In this document: in pieces, positions 16,339 to 22,284 of the stretch
Position numbering within the stretch: the first letter of the stretch is position 1
Layout of the letters: each line of letters opens with the position of its first letter
From: JALOOE01 sp964423545
GTDB taxonomy: Bacteria; Chloroflexota; Anaerolineae; CG2-30-64-16
Length of the DNA: 22,284 bases
Reading direction: 5' to 3'
NCBI GenBank assembly: GCA_964423545.1
Contig: CAYRFV010000061.1
Coordinates: 1 to 22,284, forward strand
The notes under the pieces: generated by a model
The model's input: the letters and a program-made list of their open reading frames with translations, nothing else
Told to the model about the DNA's origin: nothing
The model's database searches: none
Position numbers and translations under genes: made by a program

Positions 16339-17198
16339 GGTTCCGCCTTCTGTAGGACAGATGAGGTGCGCCCATGCCCCGTTTCGTGCAAGGCACGCGT
16401 GACGAGGTGATCCATGATTCGATACTGGAGCGATCCGGCTACGCCGCTCAGCCGGTAGAGAAGAGTCGTGTCCAGGCCGGGGGTGATGATATAGCGGCGG
16501 CGAGCGATGCCGTCCAGGATGGCGCGTGCAACAAACTCCGGCGACTTGGTCGAAATCTTTCGGCCCAGCATGATGTCGACTTCCGGCGGGCGGGTCGCCC
16601 TGTCGAAGACCAACTGCGGCGTGTCCGTGTCGGGCGGAAAGACAACTGCAACGTGTATCCCGCGCGGCTTGAGTTCGGCGCGCAGCGCCTCGGAATAGCC
16701 GCGAAGCGCATATTTCGATGCGCCGTAGGCAGCGTAGCCGAATACACCCAGAAAACCGGCCACCGAACAGACGTTGACGATGTGGCCGGTGTGACGCTCA
16801 AGCATCGCTGGCAGTGCCGCCTGGACGATGTGCACTGCGCCCAGGTAGTTCACCTCGATCTGCCGGCGAAACGCGGCCGCATCGAGCGCTTCCACGTAGC
16901 CGGCATGCACGATCCCCGCCGAGTTGACGACGATCTCGGGCGGCCCCGCTTCAGTCGCGACGCGGTGGACGGCAGCGGCTGCCTGATGCTCGTCTGATAC
17001 ATCGGCAGAGAGCGCGCCGCAGCACTGCGTTGTGGATCGCCGCGCCGCATTCACTTCGCCCAGCGCGGTGTGCAGCCGCGCGCCATCGCGCGCGACGAGC
17101 CAGACGTGCGCGCCGGACGCAGCGAGGAGCTTCGCCGTGGCCAGCCCGATGCCGCTCGATCCGCCTGTGACAAGAGCGACCGAATGGGATAGATTCAT
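16335..17198 (-). CDS. SDR similar to 3-ketosphinganine reductase (KDSR-like)
   Basis: A 287-residue classical short-chain dehydrogenase. The cofactor motif is TGGSSGIG (11-18). N92 is in NSAG and S145 in NVCSVAG, and the catalytic pair is Y158-G-A-S-K162. The stretch GFLGVFGYAAYGASKYALRGY, followed by ELKPRGI and VVFPPDTDTPQL, closely matches my memory of the 3-ketodihydrosphingosine reductase group (KDSR/FVT1/Tsc10), which reduces 3-ketosphinganine to sphinganine with NADPH. It ends in a hydrophobic/basic tail, as in KDSR proteins that associate with membranes. It is the first gene of the operon. The predicted promoter is at 17303-17330, with a leader of about 98 nt. The ATG at 17198 has no clear ribosome site. 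A general fatty-acid or polyketide ketoreductase role is the alternative. Confidence 0.85.
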   Translation of the reverse strand: MNLSHSVALVTGGSSGIGLATAKLLAASGAHVWLVARDGARLHTALGEVNAARRSTTQCCGALSADVSDEHQAAAAVHRVATEAGPPEIVVNSAGIVHAGYVEALDAAAFRRQIEVNYLGAVHIVQAALPAMLERHTGHIVNVCSVAGFLGVFGYAAYGASKYALRGYSEALRAELKPRGIHVAVVFPPDTDTPQLVFDRATRPPEVDIMLGRKISTKSPEFVARAILDGIARRRYIITPGLDTTLLYRLSGVAGSLQYRIMDHLVTRALHETGHGRTSSVLQKAEP

Positions 17199-17256
17199 GT
17201 AGATGCAAGCTGCTGAGTGAGATGTGCGACCGTCAGCCAGCGAAGGCAGAGCCTCT

Positions 17257-17278
17257 CGGCGAAGCTCCCTGTTCGCCG
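17257..17278 (-). promoter_or_regulatory. Leader hairpin of the sphingolipid-type operon
   Basis: cggcgaa (17257-17263) pairs with ttcgccg (17272-17278) across an 8-nt loop, a perfect 7-bp stem with one more G-U pair possible. It lies in the predicted 98-nt 5' leader between the promoter and the ATG at 17198. It could affect mRNA stability or leader folding. No known riboswitch is recognised. Confidence 0.25.
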
Positions 17279-17302
17279 GAGGGTCAGAGGACGGTGAGCC
17301 GC

Positions 17303-17330
17303 ATTATAGCATGGATGTGGTGGTTGGCAA
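17303..17330 (-). promoter_or_regulatory. Predicted promoter of the sphingolipid-type operon
   Basis: On the minus strand the -35 TTGCCA (17330-17325, five of six consensus bases), a 16-bp spacer and the extended -10 TGC-TATAAT (17308-17303) form the strongest promoter in the window. Transcription would start near 17296. It sits in the 186-bp space after the helicase stop, so the four-gene operon has its own promoter rather than depending on readthrough. Confidence 0.6.
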
Positions 17331-17384
17331 TTCGAGCAGTTCTCCGGGTCGAAAAGCCTGTAGCGAGGCGCGCCGTGCGCAATC

Positions 17385-20150
17385 TCAGCCCATCCGAGGC
17401 AGGGAGCGCTCCCGGTCCGAGACAGCAAGCGCCTCCAGGATCGCACGCGCCAGCGCCTTCGCGTCGAGCGCGTACTCATGCTCGGGCGCCGGGCCGATGC
17501 AGCTCGGACAGCCCTGTGCGCACGGACAGGACCGCACCAGGTCAAGCGCAGCCCGGAGCAGATCGGGCATGGAATGATACAACTGCTCGGCGAAACCTAC
17601 ACCCCCCGGCGTGTGCTCGAAGAGGGTGATCGTTGGCAGACCGGACACAGGCGCTTGCTGCTCCGCCACTACGCCCAGGTCGTCTGGATCGCACATCAGG
17701 AACAGGGGCGCCACTCCCGCCAGCAGCGCCGCCGCGCCGCCCAGCCCGGAGCGGATGCGCACACTTGCTTCGGCTCGGCGATGGCACGCCGGGCAGAGCG
17801 TCACCAGGTTTTCGAGCACGTTGGCTGTTTCCCACGCGCGCTCCGGTGGGAGCCCGCCGCGCCGCGCTGCGTCCGCGACGAACGACCGAAATGGGACGCG
17901 GTGATGCACATCGTGCTGTTTGCCCGTTGTTTCCGCTGCACCGCAGCCCTGGCAGCGGTAGCCATCGCGGGCGCGTGCCGCATCGCGCTGGCGAGACCAG
18001 TTCGGCCCGTATTCATTCGGATCGGAGACCCATGCTCCGGCTGCCCTGAGTCGTTCGACCAATGTCTCGGTGAATGCCAGCCAACAGCCCTGAGTCTCGA
18101 TAGCCTGCTCTGGCAAGTCGATCCGGCCAAAGCCCAGTGTCTCATTGCTTCCCTTGCGCAGGATGCGATAGCCCGTTGCACGGCTCACCACGCGCACATC
18201 GCCCCAGGCGATCAAGGAATGTGGTTCGGCACATGCCGATGGCGGATGGGGCTCGGCCGCGGCGCTGGCCTGCCAACACCCCGCCGTCTGAGTGGCTCGG
18301 GCGCGCGTCGTGAGGACTTCGATGGTCTCACCGATGGTGGGGCGCGTATAGAAGTCCACCTCGATGGGACGCACCGAGGCGACGCCGGCCTCCCAATCCA
18401 ACCGCTCCACCAGGTGACTGGCGCCTTCGTGGAGGTAGATGGCGTTTTCATACAGGAAGCGGGGCACGCTCGACCGCTCCATCTCACCGATGACCAGCGG
18501 CCTGCCATCTGCACCTTGGCGTTGGATCACGATCCGTTCCGGCGAGCTGCTGCGCAGTCCAATATTGGTCGCCGGCGAACCCTCGCCTGCCCAGAAGTAG
18601 CGCCCTCCACTGCGATACAGTCTGCCGGCTTCCACCAGGTCGGCGAGCAGGCTCGGAAGCGAATCCTCCGGTGAGGTGTCCCGCGTCAGGCCCAGACGTT
18701 CACCCGAGTCGAGCGGAAGCTCGGCTGCTGCGCAGGCCAGGTGACCGGCCAGGATGGCCTCGTTGTCGGGGTTCAGACGCGCGTGTTCCGGACTGCGCTC
18801 CAGCAAGTATTCCGGGTGAGCAATCAGGTATTGATCAATGGCGTCGGCTGCGGCCACCAAGACGCCCACTGCCAACCCCTGCCTGCGGCCGGCGCGTCCC
18901 ATCTGTTGGCGTGTGCTGGCGATGGCGCCTGGATAGCCGGCAAGCACGGCGGCATCCAACTGGCCGATGTCTATGCCCAACTCCAACGCATTCGTCGCCA
19001 CGACCGCCGTTACGTCTCCGTCACGGAGTCCGCGTTCGATCTCGCGCCGCTCCGCAGGGAGATAGCCGCCGCGATAGCCGCGAATCGCGTGGTTGGCGCG
19101 CTCGTGCGCCGCGCCCTGGGCTGATCGCAGTTCGGTCAGCATCAGTTCCGTGGCCAGCCGCGTTCGGGCGAAAACGATGGTCTGCACATCGTGCGCCAGG
19201 AAGTGCGCGGCAAGGTCGCTGGCCTCCAGGGTGCTGCTCCGGCGAATGCCCAGCGCAGGATCAAGGAGCGGAGGGTTGTAGAAAAGGATCTCTCTGGCGC
19301 TACGCGGAGCACCGTTGCGATCCGGTCCGATCAGCGTCACAGGCGCTTCGGTCAGCCGTTCGGCCAGCAGATCCGGATTCGCAATGGTCGCCGACGCCAG
19401 GAAGAACTGTGGCTTGCTCCCATAGAAGCGGCAGATGCGGCGCAGGCGGCGCAGCACATTAGCCACATGCGACCCAAAGACGCCCCGGTAAACGTGCATT
19501 TCGTCGATCACCACTGCCCGCAGGCCGGCGAAGAACGCAGCCCAGCGCGGGTGCTGTGGCAAGATGCCAGCATGCAGCATGTCGGGATTCGAGAGCACGA
19601 GGCGGGCGCCGTCTCGGATGTTCGCTCGCCGTGAGGACGGTGTGTCGCCGTCGTAGGTGGCGGCCGTGAGGAGCGCCGGCGAGCGTATGAGCGAGGAGGT
19701 GGAAGCAGCGCCCACTGCGCCTTGCCTGCCCTTGGTTGTGTCTCGCCGGCCAACGCTTCCCTCGACCCCCAGATGCTCTTGCCACGCGTGCAGCTCCGCC
19801 AGCTGATCCTGCGCCAACGCCTTTGTCGGGTAGAGGTACAGCGCGCGTGCCGCCGGGTCGGCCAACAGATGGTGGAGCACCGGCAGATTGTAGCAAAGCG
19901 TCTTGCCGCTGGCTGCCGGCGTGACGACTACCACGTGCTCCCCGCGCAGTCCCGCCTCAACCGCCTCGGCCTGGTGGGTGTAAAGCTGCTGGATGCCGCG
20001 GGCTGCCAGCGCCGCGGCCAACCGAGGATTGAGCTCCAATGGAAAGGGGGCGGTGCGCGCCGGACAGGCGGGCTCACGCACCCAGTGGGCCACGTTGCGC
20101 ATGAACCGCGGCTGCAGCCGCAGCGCCTGGAGTGCACTTTCGACGGACAT
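17385..20150 (-). CDS. MrfA/YprA-type DEAD-box helicase with inserted HNH domain and C-terminal Zn motif
   Basis: A 921-residue superfamily 2 helicase of the COG1205 type. Walker A is TPAASGKT (77-84), motif II is DEMH (216-219), motif III is SAT (253-255), and motif VI is QMGRAGR (416-422). DUF1998-like sequence (TLFEHTPGGVGFAEQLY) and a four-Cys zinc motif C875-P-C-x3-G-C881-P-S-C884 end the protein. MrfA in Bacillus subtilis acts with the nuclease MrfB in repair of mitomycin damage. Residues 713-793 form an HNH nuclease-like insert: C733-x2-C736, DVHH (H749-H750), ENLVTLCPACH (C786/C789). There are also two low-complexity inserts, about 129-162 and 622-645. The frame runs to 20810, but helicase similarity starts with the ATG at 20150, and a TATAAT sits exactly so that transcription would begin at that ATG. 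Encoded alone, divergent from queG. Confidence 0.9.
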   Translation of the reverse strand: MSVESALQALRLQPRFMRNVAHWVREPACPARTAPFPLELNPRLAAALAARGIQQLYTHQAEAVEAGLRGEHVVVVTPAASGKTLCYNLPVLHHLLADPAARALYLYPTKALAQDQLAELHAWQEHLGVEGSVGRRDTTKGRQGAVGAASTSSLIRSPALLTAATYDGDTPSSRRANIRDGARLVLSNPDMLHAGILPQHPRWAAFFAGLRAVVIDEMHVYRGVFGSHVANVLRRLRRICRFYGSKPQFFLASATIANPDLLAERLTEAPVTLIGPDRNGAPRSAREILFYNPPLLDPALGIRRSSTLEASDLAAHFLAHDVQTIVFARTRLATELMLTELRSAQGAAHERANHAIRGYRGGYLPAERREIERGLRDGDVTAVVATNALELGIDIGQLDAAVLAGYPGAIASTRQQMGRAGRRQGLAVGVLVAAADAIDQYLIAHPEYLLERSPEHARLNPDNEAILAGHLACAAAELPLDSGERLGLTRDTSPEDSLPSLLADLVEAGRLYRSGGRYFWAGEGSPATNIGLRSSSPERIVIQRQGADGRPLVIGEMERSSVPRFLYENAIYLHEGASHLVERLDWEAGVASVRPIEVDFYTRPTIGETIEVLTTRARATQTAGCWQASAAAEPHPPSACAEPHSLIAWGDVRVVSRATGYRILRKGSNETLGFGRIDLPEQAIETQGCWLAFTETLVERLRAAGAWVSDPNEYGPNWSRQRDAARARDGYRCQGCGAAETTGKQHDVHHRVPFRSFVADAARRGGLPPERAWETANVLENLVTLCPACHRRAEASVRIRSGLGGAAALLAGVAPLFLMCDPDDLGVVAEQQAPVSGLPTITLFEHTPGGVGFAEQLYHSMPDLLRAALDLVRSCPCAQGCPSCIGPAPEHEYALDAKALARAILEALAVSDRERSLPRMG

Positions 20151-20156
20151 GAGGGG

Positions 20157-20187
20157 ATTATACCGCGCGCCGCCCCATGGACGACAA
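20157..20187 (-). promoter_or_regulatory. Predicted leaderless promoter of the helicase gene
   Basis: TATAAT at 20162-20157 on the minus strand. With its last T at -7, transcription would start at 20150, the A of the ATG. A weak TTGTCG (20187-20182; four of six bases) serves as a -35 with a long 19-bp spacer. No Shine-Dalgarno precedes the ATG, which agrees with a leaderless mRNA. Confidence 0.4.
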
Positions 20188-20206
20188 CAGGTCGGGATGC
20201 TATAAT
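20178..20206 (+). promoter_or_regulatory. Predicted leaderless promoter of queG
   Basis: TGGACG (20178-20183, four of six -35 bases), 17-bp spacer, extended -10 TGC-TATAAT (20201-20206). The predicted start at 20213 is one base before the ATG at 20214. There is no Shine-Dalgarno. Its -35 overlaps the helicase -35 region, so the two divergent promoters share about 60 bp. Confidence 0.45.
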
Positions 20207-20213
20207 GCCGGCC

Positions 20214-21383
20214 ATGTCGCTCTCCGACGATCTGCTTGCGCATGCCCTTGCACTCGGGTTTGATCTGGCCGGGATCATCCCGCTCGGCCGGCCGCAGCAT
20301 GCAGCCGCGTTCGCCGACTGGCTGGCGGCGAACCGTCACGGAGAGATGGCCTATCTCGCCGCACGCGCGGCCGAACGTCTCGATCCACCAGCCTGGCTGC
20401 CGGACGCGGCCAGTCTGATCCTGCTGGCTGCCAGCTACAACCCTGGCGTTCCGCCTCCTGCATGGCGCGATCCGGCGTATGGCCAGCTTGCCCGGTATGC
20501 CTGGGGTCCCGACTATCACGACCTGCTCAGGCCGCGCCTCCACGCGCTCGATGCCTTCATTCGCGAGCGCACGGGGCGAACGCTCTACGGCCGGGCGTGC
20601 GTGGACACCGCGCCCCTGCTCGAGCGCGACTTCGCCGAGCAGGCCGGCCTGGGCTTCATCGGCCGCAACACCTGTCTGATCACTCCGGGACTGGGGTCGT
20701 GGACGTTTCTCGCGGCGCTGGCGACACCGGAAGGGCTGGATCAAGGACGAAAGAGGAAAGACGAAGACTCGTCGGCGCTTCCTGCTTCGTCTTTCGTCGG
20801 CTGCGGCCACTGCACCCGTTGCCTGGATGCCTGCCCGACCCGCGCGTTTGTCGGCCCGTACGTGCTCGATGCGCGGCGCTGCATTTCCTATCTGACCATC
20901 GAGCTCCGCGGCCCCATCCCGCGCGAGCTGCGGCCGCTCATGGGCAGCTGGATCTTCGGCTGCGATGTGTGCCAGGAGGTCTGCCCGTACAACCGAGCCG
21001 TGCCGCCTGCTGCTGCCGGCTCAGGCGTCCCGCAGGCTCCGCTGTTTCTCGCACGACGTAGCATGGCGGCGCTGGAGCTCTTGGAGTTGCTCACTTTGGA
21101 CGAAGCCAGGTTTCGGGCGCGCTTTCGCGGGACGGCGATTCTTAGGGCGAAGCGAGGCGGATTTGTGCGCAATGCATGCATTGCCGCGGGCAATTGGGGT
21201 GATCCGCGCGCGCTCCCAGGACTCATCCCGCTGCTGGCCGATGCCGAACCGCTGGTGCGCGGGCATGCGGCCTGGGCGCTGGGCCGGATCGGCGGGGCGA
21301 CGGCGATGAACGCACTGCGCGACGCCCTTCAGCGGGAAGACAATTCGTGGGTGAGAGAGGAAATGGAATCGGCGCGCATCTGA
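20214..21383 (+). CDS. queG: Epoxyqueuosine reductase QueG
   Basis: A cobalamin- and iron-sulfur-dependent enzyme that reduces epoxyqueuosine to queuosine at tRNA wobble position 34, the last step of queuosine synthesis. The product is 389 residues. The family acid is D131 in VDTAPLLERDFAEQAGLGFIGRN. Two [4Fe-4S] clusters are marked by C197-G-H-C200-T-R-C203-L-D-A-C207-P and C250-D-V-C253-Q-E-V-C257-P. The C-terminus carries HEAT-like repeats (about 325-375, with ALPGLIPLLADAEPLVRGHAAWALGRIG), seen in many QueG proteins. The frame is open far upstream; an ATG at 20205 is also in frame but overlaps the TATAAT box, so 20214 is preferred. Residues 177-194 form an unusual charged stretch encoded by an inverted repeat. 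It ends 12 bp from the convergent dehydrogenase gene. Confidence 0.95.
   Translation: MSLSDDLLAHALALGFDLAGIIPLGRPQHAAAFADWLAANRHGEMAYLAARAAERLDPPAWLPDAASLILLAASYNPGVPPPAWRDPAYGQLARYAWGPDYHDLLRPRLHALDAFIRERTGRTLYGRACVDTAPLLERDFAEQAGLGFIGRNTCLITPGLGSWTFLAALATPEGLDQGRKRKDEDSSALPASSFVGCGHCTRCLDACPTRAFVGPYVLDARRCISYLTIELRGPIPRELRPLMGSWIFGCDVCQEVCPYNRAVPPAAAGSGVPQAPLFLARRSMAALELLELLTLDEARFRARFRGTAILRAKRGGFVRNACIAAGNWGDPRALPGLIPLLADAEPLVRGHAAWALGRIGGATAMNALRDALQREDNSWVREEMESARI
20753..20798. repeat. Inverted repeat inside queG
   Basis: Left arm 20753-20766 (gaggaaagacgaag) and right arm 20785-20798 (cttcgtctttcgtc) are complementary at 13 of 14 positions, with an 18-nt loop. The left arm is preceded by another gacgaaag (20746-20753). 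It encodes RKRKDEDSS...SSF just before the first iron-sulfur motif, a place where QueG proteins usually have a shorter, Pro-rich linker. It looks like a short repeat inserted in frame. Confidence 0.65.
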
Positions 21384-21395
21384 CCGATTTGTGGC

Positions 21396-22283
21396 TCAGG
21401 TCACCATCGCCCGATAGCGGCCGAGGATCAGCTCGAACAACGGCTCGCCCGCTGCGATCTCGCAGACCTCGGACAGCACGCGGCCAATGCCGTAGCTGTG
21501 CAACCGCGCCTGCATCTCGCCCGCGATCGGGTCTTCGGGGTGGTCGAAGCAGAGCCCCGCGGCGATTCCGGTCACCAGGTTGACCGGCGTCACCCCTTCG
21601 GCCAGGGCATTGAGCGCCGCGCCCACCAGCCGGTCGGTGCGCGCCAGCTTTCGCAGCGGGTCGCGACCCAGGCGCAGGATCGTGTCGCCCAGCGCCCGGT
21701 TGCCGAACCGGTGCAGCAGATCATCCACGTTGGCGAGCAGTGCGCCTGCGGGCGGTCGATACTTGCGCGTCAGCGCCAGGGCCGATTCCTCCATCGCGCC
21801 CCGCACCTGGAAGTAGATCTCGTCGTTGCCCAGCGCCTGGTAGCCGTATTCATAGCCAAACCGATAGCCCAGGTAGGCCAATACGGCGTGTCCCGCGTTA
21901 TGGATGTAGAGCTTGCGCTCGGTGAACAAGGCAAACGGCGCCTGTGGGATCATGCCGGCAATCGCTGGCGGCTCGCCGACGAAGCCGTCGCGATCCACAG
22001 GCAGCTCCTTGTAGGGTTCGACGATGATCAGGCTTGGGTCCTGTGCGCGCATCTCCGGGGTCAGCGGAGGCACCATGCGGGCGATCACGGTGTCGACGAA
22101 GCCGATGTGGCCCGTCATGAAATCGTGATGCGCCGGTGCAAGGGCGGCTCGCACCAGCTCGCGCAGCACGCTGGCCGCCCCCTTCAGATTTTCGCAGACG
22201 ATGATGTTCAGCGGTTCGGCGATACCCATCTGCGCCCGCCGCTCGATCTCGCGCGCGAGCGCGGGCGCAATGTGCTTCAGTGC
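21396..22283 (-). CDS. Mannitol-1-phosphate 5-dehydrogenase-like (partial at right edge)
   Basis: The last ~295 residues of a polyol-specific long-chain dehydrogenase. The frame stays open to the right edge (ALKHIAPALAREIE precedes the ATG at 22229), so the NAD-binding N-terminus lies outside the window and the ATG at 22229 is internal. Family motifs are present: PLNIIVCENL, HIGFVDTVIARMVP, and the catalytic K-x4-N-x2-H in KLYIHNAGHA (Lys codon 21912-21914). MtlD oxidises mannitol-1-phosphate to fructose-6-phosphate with NAD+. Related enzymes use mannitol, fructuronate or altronate, but the IHNAGHA form is closest to MtlD. The gene converges with queG with only 12 bp between the stops, so no separate terminator space exists. 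Confidence 0.85.
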   Translation of the reverse strand, partial: ALKHIAPALAREIERRAQMGIAEPLNIIVCENLKGAASVLRELVRAALAPAHHDFMTGHIGFVDTVIARMVPPLTPEMRAQDPSLIIVEPYKELPVDRDGFVGEPPAIAGMIPQAPFALFTERKLYIHNAGHAVLAYLGYRFGYEYGYQALGNDEIYFQVRGAMEESALALTRKYRPPAGALLANVDDLLHRFGNRALGDTILRLGRDPLRKLARTDRLVGAALNALAEGVTPVNLVTGIAAGLCFDHPEDPIAGEMQARLHSYGIGRVLSEVCEIAAGEPLFELILGRYRAMVT

Positions 22284-22284
22284 G

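Noticed and set aside
20151..20810. N-terminal extension of the helicase frame
   Set aside because: It runs antisense through the 5' part of queG, and its translation is low-quality shadow sequence. Helicase similarity starts at 20150, next to a promoter.

Overview
The window looks like a chromosomal segment of a GC-rich, mesophilic or moderately thermophilic member of the Chloroflexota (Caldilineae/Anaerolineae-like). This is inferred from the gene families present: a DUF4012 protein, a DUF2723/GT117 membrane mannosyltransferase, Thr/Pro-rich DUF11 surface proteins, a sortase, and a GAF-PAS sensor kinase with an OmpR-type regulator. I see no mobile element, CRISPR array, tRNA or rRNA. A run of 10 Ns at 10911-10920 shows that this is a scaffolded assembly, probably a metagenome-assembled genome.

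Layout. 2-646 (+): C-terminal half of an MFS transporter, cut by the window edge. 708-2882 (+): a P1B heavy-metal ATPase with an unusual CSC transport motif. 10135 down to 2937 (-): a seven-gene run (sortase, flippase-like membrane protein, DUF11 surface protein, GT117-like transferase, DUF4012 protein, FnIII-type membrane protein, GNAT acetyltransferase). Four of its six junctions overlap or are nearly so, so it looks like one operon for building or anchoring an extracellular glycosylated surface layer. 10291-12601 (+): a histidine kinase/response regulator pair fired divergently from the same 155-bp promoter region. 12602-12941: non-coding space between convergent genes, with hairpins.

17198 down to 12942 (-): a four-gene operon with a good predicted promoter (TTGCCA-16-TATAAT). 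It encodes a 3-ketosphinganine-reductase-like SDR, a large tandem-GNAT acyltransferase-like protein, an extended-SDR/epimerase and a serine-palmitoyltransferase-like AOS enzyme. Together these match the predicted steps of bacterial ceramide (sphingolipid) synthesis: serine plus acyl-CoA condensation (SPT), keto reduction and N-acylation. This is the most interesting system in the window.

20150 down to 17385 (-): a large MrfA/YprA-type DEAD helicase with an HNH nuclease-like domain inserted before its C-terminal zinc-binding domain. 20214-21389 (+): epoxyqueuosine reductase QueG, transcribed divergently. Both have TATAAT boxes placed so that transcription would start at the start codon (leaderless). 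22283 down to 21396 (-): C-terminal part of a mannitol-1-phosphate dehydrogenase-type enzyme running off the right edge.

The functional links (surface island controlled by the adjacent two-component pair; ceramide pathway) are inferences from gene family and context. No database search was possible.
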